From: Alphaproteobacteria bacterium
GTDB lineage: Bacteria; Pseudomonadota; Alphaproteobacteria; Caulobacterales; Hyphomonadaceae
Reading direction: 5' to 3'
Assembly: GCA_016125405.1 (NCBI GenBank)
Contig: WGLW01000003.1
Location: 186,001-250,000, forward strand
Length of the DNA: 64,000 bases
Shown here: piece after piece, positions 34,401 through 46,233 of the stretch
Layout: every line of letters starts with the position of its first letter
Numbering within the stretch: the stretch's first letter is position 1
Made by a program: the position numbers and the translations under genes
The notes under the pieces: generated by a model
Seen by the model: only the letters and a program-made list of their open reading frames with translations
The model's database searches: none
What the model was told of the DNA's origin: nothing

Positions 34401-35078
34401 CTCGAACAGTTCGAACCGGTTGGCGGCCTCGGCGATGCGGTCCAGGGCTCCGTCGACGCGGTGTTCGGCCGCCTGCACCTGTTGTTCGATCTGGTCGATG
34501 CGGCCTGTGACGCGGTTGACCTTCTTGTCGAACAGGTCGTGGAACTCGGCCTGTTCCCGCGCCTTGGCGGCGTTGCTTTCGTTGACCGTTTCGGCCAGCC
34601 GGGCGAGGGACGCCTCAAGCGCTCGGAGACCTTCCAGCGTCTGGGCGCCGCCGCCTTCGGCTTCCATTGTCTCGATGCGCGAGCGGAGGGCGGATTGTGT
34701 CGCCTCGATCTCGGTCACGGCCCTGGATACGCGCTCAAGACCCGCCAGCTGGGCACGGTTACTGACGTCGAGCTTGCCCATGACGCCGAGGATCGACTTG
34801 TCGACGCCCGCCATGGCGCGTGCGGCGCGGGCCTGGGACGCTTCGATCTTCTGGGCGAGCTGGTCGATTTCCGCCGACATGCGGCGCATTTCTTCGGGCG
34901 CGGCCTCTGGCGCGTTGAGGTCGGCCACCTCGACGCCGTCCACGCGCACGGCTTCCTCCTCCAGAAGGAGGGAATTCAGGTATTGGCCCAAGGTGACGCC
35001 GCGCCGTTGCGCCAGTTCACGCGCGGCGGACCGGGCACGAGGGTCGATACCCTTGATGCTCCAGGGTCCCTGACTCAT
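31470..35078 (-). CDS. PodJ-like polarity/localisation protein (coiled coil, TM, Sel1 repeats, peptidoglycan-binding)
   Basis: This 1202-residue protein starts at MSQGPWSIKGIDPRARSAAR. Residues to about 650 form a very long coiled coil (repeated RIDQIE, RSAAAIDAVGEQV units). An acidic region follows, then one transmembrane helix near residue 810 (PLIASAALAVAVAGGGAWSV). A Pro/Ala-rich stretch leads into three Sel1-type repeats (AEYRLAKLYEKGEGAPRDM, HDLAVFYAEGDAG, YNLAVLYEQGLGVSEDK) and a C-terminal peptidoglycan-binding domain (LLARLGYQPGKPDGQVGEATREAIRRF). This is the layout of PodJ, which recruits polar factors in Caulobacter. The coiled coil is cytoplasmic and Sel1/PG-binding parts periplasmic. 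A polarity role is inferred from architecture. Confidence 0.85.
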   Translation of the reverse strand: MSQGPWSIKGIDPRARSAARELAQRRGVTLGQYLNSLLLEEEAVRVDGVEVADLNAPEAAPEEMRRMSAEIDQLAQKIEASQARAARAMAGVDKSILGVMGKLDVSNRAQLAGLERVSRAVTEIEATQSALRSRIETMEAEGGGAQTLEGLRALEASLARLAETVNESNAAKAREQAEFHDLFDKKVNRVTGRIDQIEQQVQAAEHRVDGALDRIAEAANRFELFENKTERNAADSNWRMERALETSVQRSRSMSKELLDRVDGIEEKTRDAINSLGDAVNRITQRISQAERDSGAALKALERSVTSLDDKVAKAPDGADVAEIKSLFEQRLESLADDLSRPIHAVRADVERKVEEALRSNQPEKIERLERTIRDLQQRLQEAESRQAGAVETISAQVDRMSRAVDERLRAVESRPDERSIEDVRREMLRLADTIDARIDQIENSSRNTAAGIDRLSGEIGRTSGLIDERIQDSERRSAAAIDAVGEQVGVMAERLQRRHDENVQRLGDRIEEVRNAELSSEDFNRFAQTFDDRVRESERRSAEAIGQIGEQVARAAERLQNQHLESLRMLETRLTDSGRQHESRLQDALTDMSRRMDEIGEQSTMALNPVHKTVSSLARRLAAVEDGVQMEVKAPSRTVEPPMSDLSIPGLPVPELPDDFEFLDDFADPEAKSVDPAVAAGLVEPATVVEEETHDIVGVEPPPFDRTPDAQLFGKDEPPPAQEAAGAMNAPDAATDIEDLLDTDDVLLDPEEAPGDEIFADLPEDDPETSGPDYLAEARRAAMQGRRVPLATQAPAKDKRPIGRGPLIASAALAVAVAGGGAWSVMRGKQDAAPDTFTKLDPASPQVAEGDPKAAAAVLFGEDHVSVEHDSLAPAASADAGSKPADNVFDDTPPWKGATKPASSAAIAPQSSTGTAAETATAAASPPPSPAVPTITLEEAVAQGDPIALHDKAVLLLQTSDKARGVSLMKEAAGKGLVMAEYRLAKLYEKGEGAPRDMAASRKWTEQAAMGGNIKAMHDLAVFYAEGDAGPQSYAAAVEWFRQAADLGLVDSQYNLAVLYEQGLGVSEDKSEAAYWFEVAAKSGDPDGGRRARAIEAGMTATDADQIRRRARAFTPKKGNPRANGDLGSRPWDVPTSDQIQESQRLLARLGYQPGKPDGQVGEATREAIRRFETDNGLPVSGDATVTLLRQLRAAALNTSG

Positions 35079-35202
35079 CCAGCCGCTCCGAATCGGATCG
35101 CGACGAGGCTGTCGCAATCCTACGCCCGTAGCCAGTTGGGTATGGGCCGGTTAACGGGCCATTAAGCGTTAATTTTCGTTCCCGAGCGGCGATCGGGATG
35201 AA

Positions 35203-35231
35203 TTGACCTTTAGGGCAGCTGACGCTACGTA
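35203..35231 (+). promoter_or_regulatory. Candidate sigma-70-type promoter of merR
   Basis: TTGACC (35203-35208) and TACGTA (35226-35231) are separated by 17 bases and lie about 75 bases before the MerR start. The -35 is near consensus; the -10 is weaker. Confidence 0.45.
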
Positions 35232-35246
35232 TTACTTGGCGTTAAT

Positions 35247-35259
35247 AGACGCAGCGTCT
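35247..35259. promoter_or_regulatory. Palindromic candidate operator upstream of merR
   Basis: AGACGC-A-GCGTCT is a perfect 6-1-6 palindrome lying 15 bases after the candidate -10 box and 45 bases before the MerR start codon. It could be an autoregulatory site; MerR proteins bind palindromes. Function is not shown. Confidence 0.4.
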
Positions 35260-35304
35260 GCTAGCCGGACGAATAAGAAAAAAACGACATTGGGAGGACG
35301 AGAC

Positions 35305-35757
35305 ATGAAGACCTACACGATCAGCGAACTGGCGCGTGAGTTCGATGTTACGCCGCGCGCACTCAGGTTCTACGAAGACAAGGATTTGCTGCATCCGACG
35401 CGTGACGGGCTCAACCGCGTCTACTCGACCCGCGATCGCGCAAGACTGAAACTCATCCTGCAGGGCAAGAGCGTCGGATTCTCCCTGTCCGACATTCGCG
35501 AGATACTGGACCTCTACTCGCTTGAAGGTCATCGCGCGCAACTCAAGCTTTCGATCAAGAAGTCGCGCGATCAGATCCGCAATCTCGAGAAGCAGCGCAA
35601 TGACCTAGAGGAAGCGCTCGAGACGCTCCGCAACGGCATCAAGTGGTCGGAAGAGAAGCTCGCCGAAATGGGCCCGGGCGCAGAAGTCGAACAATCCGCC
35701 CGCGCTTACGAAAAAGTGGCGCGGGCAGGTCTGGACGGCGACGTCGCTCACTCCTGA
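35305..35757 (+). CDS. MerR family transcriptional regulator of the beta-oxidation operon
   Basis: This is a 150-residue MerR-type regulator. The N-terminal winged helix is TYTISELAREFDVTPRALRFYEDKDLLHPTRDGLNRVYSTRDRARL (one of the commonest MerR forms). It is followed by a long dimerisation coiled coil (about 80-130: KSRDQIRNLEKQRNDLEEALETL). No cysteine metal site is present, so it is not a metal sensor. MerR proteins of this kind (LiuR/related) control acyl-CoA catabolism, which fits the acyl-CoA dehydrogenase, thiolase and FadB-like genes directly downstream. TGGGAGGACGAGAC precedes the ATG. Ligand, perhaps an acyl-CoA, is inferred. Confidence 0.9.
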   Translation: MKTYTISELAREFDVTPRALRFYEDKDLLHPTRDGLNRVYSTRDRARLKLILQGKSVGFSLSDIREILDLYSLEGHRAQLKLSIKKSRDQIRNLEKQRNDLEEALETLRNGIKWSEEKLAEMGPGAEVEQSARAYEKVARAGLDGDVAHS

Positions 35758-35876
35758 ACGACGTTCGCCTGAACGACACCTCGGACGGGCGAATTTGAAT
35801 CGGGTCTTGCGTCCGGGCGCGGAATAGCTGTTTCTGCGCCCGGCTGCTTTTCTCTCGCAGGAGAAACGAGGACACG

Positions 35877-37661
<1,785 letters not shown>

Positions 37662-37764
37662 CGTTGTTGCGCCTGGAAAGCGCCCGCTAGCCTATGGCTC
37701 GCGGCGCCTGGACGAGAAATCTGGCCGCCGCCAGCGGCAGCAGGAATTCAGCAAGGAGGCCCCC

Positions 37765-38970
37765 ATGGCCGAAGCTTACATCTACGACGCGGTCCGCACG
37801 CCGCGCGGCAAGGGCAAGACCTCCGGCAGCCTCCACGAGATCACGTCGCTGGAACTGGCGACGCAGGCGCTGAGGGCGATCAAGGACCGCAACAACCTTG
37901 ATACGTCAAAGGTCGACGATGTGATCCTTGGCTGTGTCTCGCCGGTCGGCGAGCAGGGATCCGATATCGCCCGCATCGCTGTGCTCAATGCGGACTATGC
38001 AGAGTCGACGGCGGGGGTTCAGGTCGACCGTTTCTGCGCTTCCGGTCTCGAGGCCTGCAACATCGCAGCGGCCAAGGTGATGACTGGCGAAGCCGACATG
38101 GCCATTGGCGGCGGCGTCGAGGCGATGAGCCGCGTGCCCATGGGCTCCAATGGCGGAGCGTGGTCCACGGACCCTGAAATCGCGATGAAGTCCTATTTCG
38201 CGCCGCAGGGCATCGGCGCCGACCTGATCGCTACCAAGTACGGTTTCTCGCGCGATGACGTCGACGCGTACGCTGTGGAGAGCCAGAAACGCGCCGCCCG
38301 CGCCTGGAAGGAAGGCCGTTTCTCCAGATCGGTCGTTCCGGTCAAGGATCAGCTCGGCGTAACGATTCTCGATCATGACGAGACGGTGCGCGGCGAAACC
38401 ACGATGCAGACACTGGCGTCGCTGAACCCGTCGTTCGAACAGATGGGCGCCATGGCGTTCGACGACGTGGTGAAGCAGCGCTACCCGGAAGTCGAAAAGA
38501 TCAAGCACGTGCACCATGCCGGCAATTCTTCCGGCATTGTCGACGGCGCATCCGCCGTGCTGATCGGATCGAAGGAAATGGGCGATGTGCTTGGCCTCAC
38601 GCCGCGCGCGCGCATCAAGGGGTTTGCCTCGATCGGCTCTGAGCCCTCGATCATGCTGACCGGTCCCGCGCTGGTGACGCAGAAGCTTCTCAAAAAGCTC
38701 GGCATGAATGTCGAGGATATAGATCTCTATGAACTCAACGAGGCTTTTGCTTCCGTCGTGCTGCGCATGATGCAGGCGCTGAATATTCCCCACGACAAGA
38801 TCAATGTGAACGGCGGCGCCATCGCCATGGGTCACCCGCTTGGGGCCACCGGCGGCATGATCCTCGGAACGGTGCTCGACGAGCTTGAGCGGTCGGACAA
38901 GGAAACGGCGCTGACGACGCTATGCGTTGGCGCAGGCATGGGCACCGCCACTGTTATCGAGCGGGTCTGA
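37765..38970 (+). CDS. Acetyl-CoA C-acyltransferase (beta-ketothiolase)
   Basis: This 401-residue thiolase has all catalytic residues: the acyl-accepting Cys91 in [12 protein letters not shown], the His in [15 protein letters not shown] and the second Cys in [10 protein letters not shown]. It cleaves 3-ketoacyl-CoA to acetyl-CoA and a shortened acyl-CoA, the last step of beta-oxidation. AGGAGG lies upstream of the ATG. It is in line with the acyl-CoA dehydrogenase before it and the FadB-like protein after, with a tiny membrane-protein gene inserted between. Confidence 0.95.
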   Translation: MAEAYIYDAVRTPRGKGKTSGSLHEITSLELATQALRAIKDRNNLDTSKVDDVILGCVSPVGEQGSDIARIAVLNADYAESTAGVQVDRFCASGLEACNIAAAKVMTGEADMAIGGGVEAMSRVPMGSNGGAWSTDPEIAMKSYFAPQGIGADLIATKYGFSRDDVDAYAVESQKRAARAWKEGRFSRSVVPVKDQLGVTILDHDETVRGETTMQTLASLNPSFEQMGAMAFDDVVKQRYPEVEKIKHVHHAGNSSGIVDGASAVLIGSKEMGDVLGLTPRARIKGFASIGSEPSIMLTGPALVTQKLLKKLGMNVEDIDLYELNEAFASVVLRMMQALNIPHDKINVNGGAIAMGHPLGATGGMILGTVLDELERSDKETALTTLCVGAGMGTATVIERV

Positions 38971-38971
38971 G

Positions 38972-39166
38972 ATGAGGGATGGTCCGCCCATTGCGCTGCT
39001 TGTGATCGGCATTATCGCCGGCGCGGCGGCCGGGCTGGCCCTCCATAACACGCTACTCGGCGTTGTCGTGGCCCTGGGGCTCGGCGCCGCCTACACCGCA
39101 TTCCAGATGATCTTGCATCCCCGTGCGCCGGCGCCGAAGGCCGATGCGCCCGCGAAGGAGGACTGA
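38972..39166 (+). CDS. 64-residue membrane protein inside the beta-oxidation operon
   Basis: The small product has two hydrophobic segments ([20 protein letters not shown] and [22 protein letters not shown]) joined by a short turn, then a Pro/Ala/Lys tail. It starts one base after the thiolase stop and ends one base before the FadB-like start, so it is certainly co-transcribed. GGTCTGAG and the stop-start junction suggest reinitiation. No family is recognised. It might anchor the soluble beta-oxidation enzymes to the membrane; this is speculation. Confidence 0.6.
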   Translation: MRDGPPIALLVIGIIAGAAAGLALHNTLLGVVVALGLGAAYTAFQMILHPRAPAPKADAPAKED

Positions 39167-39167
39167 C

Positions 39168-41393
39168 ATGAACCTTGAAACCTTCAAGTTCGAAATCGAT
39201 GGCGATGGAATCGCGCTTGCGACCTTCGACGTTCCCGGCCGCTCGATGAACACGCTGACGGGCAAGGCGATTGCCGATCTCGGCGCCATTGCCGAAGAGG
39301 TGGCGAAGAACCCGGCGATCAAGGGGCTTGTCATAACCAGCGGCAAGTCTTCAGGCTTCTGCGCCGGTGCGGATCTCGGTGAACTTGGCGGGCAGGGCGG
39401 CGGAAGCGCGAAGCCTCCGGCCAACGAGGAAGCCCGCCTGAAAGCCCAGTTTGACAGCGCATACCGCATGAATGGAATCCTGCGCGCGCTGGAGACCTGC
39501 AAGAAACCCGTCGCGGCTGCGATCAATGGCCTGGCGCTCGGTGGTGGTCTTGAGGTGACGCTGGCCTGTCATTATCGCATCGCGGCCAACGACAATCCCA
39601 AGCTTCAGCTCGGCCTGCCGGAAGTGAAGGTCGGCCTGATGCCGGGCGGCGGCGGCACGCAGCGGTTGCCGCGGCTCATCGGCGCGCAGGCGGCGGCGCC
39701 CTATGTCCTGCAGGGCGAGAGCATGAAGGCTGACGCCGCCAAGAGCCTCGGTGTCATTCACGAAACGGCGCCGACTGCGGACCTTGTCGAAAAGGCAAAA
39801 GCCTGGGTGAAGGCCAACCCGAATGCGGTTGCGCCATGGGACGGCCCGAATTTCCGGATTCCGGGCGGCGCCCCTCATGCCGGCGGCGGGCGCAATCCGG
39901 TTTACACGTTTGCGCCCGCGATGGTCGCGAAGCAGACTTGGGGCAATTATCCGAACGCCAAATATATTATCCAGGCCGTCTATGAGGGTCTGCAGCTGCC
40001 GATGGACGCCGCGCTTCGCATCGAGAGCCGCTACTTCGTGAAGACGCTGATGACGCCCGAAGCGCGCGGAATGATCCGTTCGCTGTTCCTGTCCATGCAG
40101 GCGCTCAGCAAAGGGGAATCGCGTCCCGCCGGCTTTGCGCCATACGACGTGAAGAAGGCTGTTGTGATTGGCGCCGGCCTCATGGGCGCCGGCATCGCCT
40201 ACGTGCAGGCCAAAGCAGGCATTGAGACAATCCTGCTCGACGTCAGCCAAGAGGCCGCGGAGAAGGGCAAGGCCTATTCGCAGCGCATTGTCGAGAAGGA
40301 TATCTCGCGCGGTAAGACGACGAAGGAAAAGGGCGACGCCCTGCTGGCGCTGATCAAGCCTTCGACGGACTACTCGCTCTGTGACGGCGCCGATATCGTG
40401 GTCGAGGCGGTGTTCGAGAACCCCGAGATCAAGGCTGAAGTGACCAAGAAGGTCGAGGTCCACCTTGGCGCCAATGCGGTCATGGGCACCAACACGTCGA
40501 CGCTTCCGATCACCGGACTCGCCAAGGCTTCGGTGCGTCCTGCGAACTTCATCGGTATCCATTTCTTCTCGCCGGTCGAGCGCATGGGACTGGTGGAGAT
40601 CATCACGGGCAAGGAGACGTCTCAGGAGACGCTCGCCAAGGCGATGGACTACGTTCTCAAGATCCGGAAGACACCGGTAGCCGTGAACGACCACCGCGGC
40701 TTCTACACGTCGCGCGTGTTCGGCACCTACCCGGAAGAGGGCATGACCATGGTGGCCGAAGGCATTGCGCCGGCGATCGTGGAAAACGTCGGCCGGATGG
40801 CCGGCATGCCCATGGGGCCGCTGGAAGTGTCCGACTCTGTCGGTATCGACACGATGCTGAAGATCGGTCGCGAGTCAGCCAAGGTCGCCGGCAAGTCCTA
40901 CGAACAGAACCCGATCGGTGATCTGGTGGCGTGGATCGTGGAGAGCCAGAACCGCGTCGGCCGCAAGGCGGGCAAGGGCTTCTACGACTACAACGACAAG
41001 GGCAAGCCCTCGCAGTTGTACCCCGACATCAGCAATAAGATCGAAGTCAAGGTCAGCGAATGTCCTCCGGCCCTGAAGGCCGAGTACACCAAGCGGCTTC
41101 TCTACCGCCAGTGCGTCGAGGTCGCCCGCTGCTTCGAGGAGGGCGTCATCACCGACGCGCGCGACGCCGACATCGGGTCAATCCTCGCGTGGGGTTTTGC
41201 GCCCTATTCGGGCGGCGTCTGCTCCTACATGGACCTCAAGATCGGCATCAAGCCGTTCGTCGCCGAATGCGACAGGCTTGCCGACACGTATGGCGAGCGC
41301 TTCAGGCCCAACGCGTTGCTCCGCGACATGGCGGCGCGAGGCGAGACCTTCTATTCGCGCTTTGCCCCCAAGGGAGAAAAAGCGGCGGCCTGA
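39168..41393 (+). CDS. Bifunctional enoyl-CoA hydratase / 3-hydroxyacyl-CoA dehydrogenase (FadB/FadJ type)
   Basis: This 741-residue protein is the alpha subunit of the multifunctional beta-oxidation complex. The N-terminal crotonase domain (about 1-310) has SGFCAGADLGEL and the oxyanion loop ALGGGLEVTLACHYRIA. The 3-hydroxyacyl-CoA dehydrogenase domain (about 325-735) begins VVIGAGLMGAGIAYVQA and has the catalytic GIHFFSPVERM and C-terminal VNDHRGFYTSRVF. Together these catalyse hydration and NAD-dependent oxidation. GAAGGAGGAC gives a strong ribosome-binding site. It is last in the operon and converges with the S9 peptidase gene. Confidence 0.95.
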   Translation: MNLETFKFEIDGDGIALATFDVPGRSMNTLTGKAIADLGAIAEEVAKNPAIKGLVITSGKSSGFCAGADLGELGGQGGGSAKPPANEEARLKAQFDSAYRMNGILRALETCKKPVAAAINGLALGGGLEVTLACHYRIAANDNPKLQLGLPEVKVGLMPGGGGTQRLPRLIGAQAAAPYVLQGESMKADAAKSLGVIHETAPTADLVEKAKAWVKANPNAVAPWDGPNFRIPGGAPHAGGGRNPVYTFAPAMVAKQTWGNYPNAKYIIQAVYEGLQLPMDAALRIESRYFVKTLMTPEARGMIRSLFLSMQALSKGESRPAGFAPYDVKKAVVIGAGLMGAGIAYVQAKAGIETILLDVSQEAAEKGKAYSQRIVEKDISRGKTTKEKGDALLALIKPSTDYSLCDGADIVVEAVFENPEIKAEVTKKVEVHLGANAVMGTNTSTLPITGLAKASVRPANFIGIHFFSPVERMGLVEIITGKETSQETLAKAMDYVLKIRKTPVAVNDHRGFYTSRVFGTYPEEGMTMVAEGIAPAIVENVGRMAGMPMGPLEVSDSVGIDTMLKIGRESAKVAGKSYEQNPIGDLVAWIVESQNRVGRKAGKGFYDYNDKGKPSQLYPDISNKIEVKVSECPPALKAEYTKRLLYRQCVEVARCFEEGVITDARDADIGSILAWGFAPYSGGVCSYMDLKIGIKPFVAECDRLADTYGERFRPNALLRDMAARGETFYSRFAPKGEKAAA

Positions 41394-41395
41394 AT

Positions 41396-43363
41396 CTATT
41401 TCAGGTATTTCGCCAGGAAATCGGCTAGCGACGCCAGCACAGTTCGTCGGCTCTCTATGTTCGACAGGCTGTGGTCGTCGCCGCGTATCTTGACGTATTC
41501 GACGGACTTCCCGGCCGATTTCAGAGCGTGTTCCATTTTGTCGCTTTGATCGCTAGGCACCGTCGTGTCCTGAGTTCCATGAATCAGGAGAACAGGCGCT
41601 TTGAAATTGTCGGCCAACCGGGCAGGCGATACGGCGTCGATTGCGTCTCGGTCCTTGTTCGGATCGCCGATCACCTTGGTCCAGTACGTGTAGGCTTGGC
41701 TGTTGGGGCCGTTTCTGCGAATCTCGAACCCGAGCATGGCGCGGAGGTCCGAGACGCCCGCAATCGAAACGACGCACTTGTAGAGATCTGGTGTGATGGC
41801 TCCGCCCGCCAGCGCCGCGTACCCCCCGTAACTCCAGCCGACGATGCAGGTGCGCGAAGGGTCTGCCCAACCCTGCGTCTGCATTGCCTTAACGCCGTCT
41901 GTTATGTCGTCCTGCATTTTGCGGCCCCATTCGTGGTAGCCGGCGTCAACAAACTTCGCTCCAAATCCTGCCGAACCGCGGAAGTTTGGCTGCAATACCA
42001 CGTAGCCCTCGTTGGCCATGAACTGGGCCAGCCAGTCGAAACCGACGGCGTCATAAGCTTCCGGCCCGCCGTGCGGCAGGACCACCAACGGCAGGTTCTT
42101 CCGTTTGTTGGCAGGCACGCCCGCCGGCCAGGTGATCAGGCCGGGAATGGTCAAGCCATCACGTGACTTGTACTCGATGGTCACCACCTCGCCGACGTCG
42201 TCAGGTTTTATCTGCGGGCGTGAGCGCTCGATTTCTTTCATGGTCTTCGACGGGCGATCGAACAGCATGTATCGCCCAGGCTGGTCTCCACCATCGGCGT
42301 AAAGCAGGAGTTTCGACCAATCGTCGGTCCATGAGGCCAGCCTCACCGATGCTTCGGGCAGGGCATGGATTGCGGCCTTGAGATCCCGGTCCAGAACCGG
42401 ATCCATCATATGGTAGCTTGGATACATGCCCGAGTATCGAACGCCGACAACGCGCAGATCCTTGTCGCGTATCACTTGTTCGATGTCGGCATCATCGCGC
42501 TGCAGAAGCGGTCCGCTCACCGATCCGTCGGCGAGCGCCATTTCGTAAAGGCCGTCGAAGTTCGACTTGGCCCGGTCGATGATGACAAGCGATTTTGTCT
42601 CACGCGAATAACCCACGATGGAGCGCTCAATCAGAGGAGTTACTTCGCTAAAGATCTTTCGGGCTCCTCCATGATCGTAGGCATACACCGCATGCGTGTT
42701 GGTTCGTTCCTCGAAATCTTCCCGGGCGATTGCTTCGCCGTCTTCGCCGACAATCCATCTTCGGGTCGAGGAAGTGCCAGGCTTCCCGCCCGTGCGGATG
42801 CCTCTACCTGTGTCGAGGCTAACTTTCAGGAGATCGAGGCTATGGCCGCCACCCTGGTGGCTCATGAACGCAGGCATATAGACATGCCGGCCGTCGGGAT
42901 CGACGCCTGATATGCGGCCAAGTCCGCTCTGATAGGGATATATACCCTGCGTGCCGAGCAGAAGCTGGACGACTTTTTTGGTCTTGAGGTTGTAAGCGAA
43001 CGCTTCGCTGTCCTCGTACCTGTCCGTCATGCCGACGTTGTTGGTGTTGGTGCTCGCGAGAAGGACGACATAGTTATCGCCGACGAACGCGACGCCATCA
43101 GCGCTGACCTTGGGAATGCTGACTAGCGGCTCGCTTTTTCCGGTCCTGAAATCGTGCAGGACCAGATAATCGACACCATCAACGCGGTTGAGAAAAGCAA
43201 TGCGTGTCCCGTCCGGCGAGAGATCCGCCGCCCGGATGATCGGCACGTCGCCAAATGCCTCGATTGGCGGCTTCGCATTTGCAGCGGAAATCACAGTCGC
43301 CGCGGCAAGCACACATACGGCTAGTCGGTTCACGACTCCAGAAAGAAAAGAGCGGCTGGCCAT
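41396..43363 (-). CDS. Exported S9 family prolyl-oligopeptidase-like peptidase
   Basis: This 655-residue protein has a signal peptide (MASRSFLSGVVNRLAVCVLAAATVISAANA), a beta-propeller region (about 40-390) and a C-terminal alpha/beta-hydrolase catalytic domain. The nucleophile is in GWSYGGYAALAGG, the aspartate in LLIHGTQDTTVP and the histidine in RGDDHSLS. It would be a periplasmic aminopeptidase or dipeptidyl peptidase. Base composition is noticeably less GC-rich than the neighbours, with more A/T-ending codons, which hints at a different origin. It is convergent with the FadB-like gene, with stops two bases apart. Confidence 0.92.
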   Translation of the reverse strand: MASRSFLSGVVNRLAVCVLAAATVISAANAKPPIEAFGDVPIIRAADLSPDGTRIAFLNRVDGVDYLVLHDFRTGKSEPLVSIPKVSADGVAFVGDNYVVLLASTNTNNVGMTDRYEDSEAFAYNLKTKKVVQLLLGTQGIYPYQSGLGRISGVDPDGRHVYMPAFMSHQGGGHSLDLLKVSLDTGRGIRTGGKPGTSSTRRWIVGEDGEAIAREDFEERTNTHAVYAYDHGGARKIFSEVTPLIERSIVGYSRETKSLVIIDRAKSNFDGLYEMALADGSVSGPLLQRDDADIEQVIRDKDLRVVGVRYSGMYPSYHMMDPVLDRDLKAAIHALPEASVRLASWTDDWSKLLLYADGGDQPGRYMLFDRPSKTMKEIERSRPQIKPDDVGEVVTIEYKSRDGLTIPGLITWPAGVPANKRKNLPLVVLPHGGPEAYDAVGFDWLAQFMANEGYVVLQPNFRGSAGFGAKFVDAGYHEWGRKMQDDITDGVKAMQTQGWADPSRTCIVGWSYGGYAALAGGAITPDLYKCVVSIAGVSDLRAMLGFEIRRNGPNSQAYTYWTKVIGDPNKDRDAIDAVSPARLADNFKAPVLLIHGTQDTTVPSDQSDKMEHALKSAGKSVEYVKIRGDDHSLSNIESRRTVLASLADFLAKYLK

Positions 43364-43446
43364 CCTGTCCCCCCTGCTGGACCGACATTCAGTCTAGCAG
43401 GCAAAACGAAACGTCCAACCGCCCAATTCGAGCTGGAATTATCAGT

Positions 43447-43965
43447 CTACTTGGCTTCGGCAAGCGCCTTCATATTGTTGACGGCGGCCTGGAACTGCGT
43501 CTTGCGTTTGGCGACATCGGCATCCTTCGCGGCTTGATCGGCCTTGTCGGATTCATCCAGCATCAGCGTGTACATGATTTTGGATTTGGACTTGGAAAGG
43601 GGAACCACTTCCAGGAAGCCGTGATAGAGGTTGTACCATTTTCCCTCGACGGCCGGTTGCGTGTAGCCATACCCGGTTTCCGTTTTGGCGGTCATTACCT
43701 CGATCACCGCGCCGCCGATCTTGCGCACGGAGCCGACGTCGCCGGAGCCCGTCATTTCGCAGGGGATTTCCCGTCCGGCCACGATCCATTTCTTGATGTC
43801 GCAGAAGCCGCCGATCTTGGCCCAGACGTCCTTGGCCGGCATGTTGACTTCGACCGGGTCCATGTGGATGGCGACATAGTCGGGTTCGGCGGCAAGGGCT
43901 GCGCCTGCGCCGAAGCCGCTTGCAGCGATGCCAAGCGCCGCCAGTTTGAAAATCGCGGATTTCAT
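43447..43965 (-). CDS. Exported SRPBCC family protein
   Basis: This 172-residue protein has a signal peptide (MKSAIFKLAALGIAASGFGAGAALA) followed by a START/SRPBCC-type fold: VEVNMPAKDVWAKIGGFCDIKKWI at the start, GSVRKIGGAVIEVMTAKTETGYGYT strands, and a C-terminal helix DVAKRKTQFQAAVNNMKALAE that lines the ligand cavity. It probably binds a hydrophobic molecule in the periplasm. Two cysteines (GFCDIKKW and IPCEMTG) may form a disulphide. Neighbours give no ligand clue. Confidence 0.85.
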   Translation of the reverse strand: MKSAIFKLAALGIAASGFGAGAALAAEPDYVAIHMDPVEVNMPAKDVWAKIGGFCDIKKWIVAGREIPCEMTGSGDVGSVRKIGGAVIEVMTAKTETGYGYTQPAVEGKWYNLYHGFLEVVPLSKSKSKIMYTLMLDESDKADQAAKDADVAKRKTQFQAAVNNMKALAEAK

Positions 43966-44188
43966 TGGGTCGTCTCCTCCGTCCCTTTGGGTATCCCTTG
44001 ATAGGGTTGCCGCAAATTGCGACGGCTTGGGGGGGGAAAGCCAGCCCTTATTTCAGTCGCCTCATTCACGAAAGCGGCAGGTATGTTTACGCATGGTCAC
44101 ATGCGGACTGGGGGCGTTGAGCGCCGCACGGTTCCAGCGCGGGCGACACCCCAGGCGCGGACCGACGAAACGGCAGAGCCGGAAAGGC

Positions 44189-45814
<1,626 letters not shown>

Positions 45815-46085
45815 TCTTTGTTCTGCCTTCTGACGTTGCCGGACGGGATTTTCCCTGTCCGCCTCACGCAATCGGAAGAGGCTGGTCGTTGGAGGCGCGA
45901 TCAAGCGCCCCATTCCTCCAGCTGCCCTTGCGTTTCCCTCGATGCCAAATTGCCGCGACTTCCCTAAGAAATTGCTGACCAAAGAAGGCCTTGGCCTTCA
46001 GGCGCGCGCAAATTCGCGTTGGGCAATTGATCTGAAGCAGTCAACGCCCCAAACGTTAACGCGAGCCTGAATTCAGGAAAGGATT

Positions 46086-46159
46086 TGGAGCGGGTAGACG
46101 GAATCGAACCGACATACTCAGCTTGGAAGGCTGCTGCACTACCATTGTGCTATACCCGC
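46086..46159 (-). tRNA. tRNA-Gly (UCC)
   Basis: The 74-base gene folds as a complete cloverleaf: acceptor stem GCGGGTA/TACCCGC, T-arm GGTTCGATTCC, anticodon loop CTTCCAA giving UCC, and an encoded CCA after discriminator U. These are typical glycine identity elements. The TCC anticodon reads GGA/GGG codons. It lies in the 271-base gap between the histidine-kinase start and the GST gene. Confidence 0.97.
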
Positions 46160-46233
46160 GCACGGCTGGTGTCCCTACAGTTTCGGAACGTCCGCCGCAA
46201 CCGCTTTTACACGGAACCCGGGAGGATGCCCAC

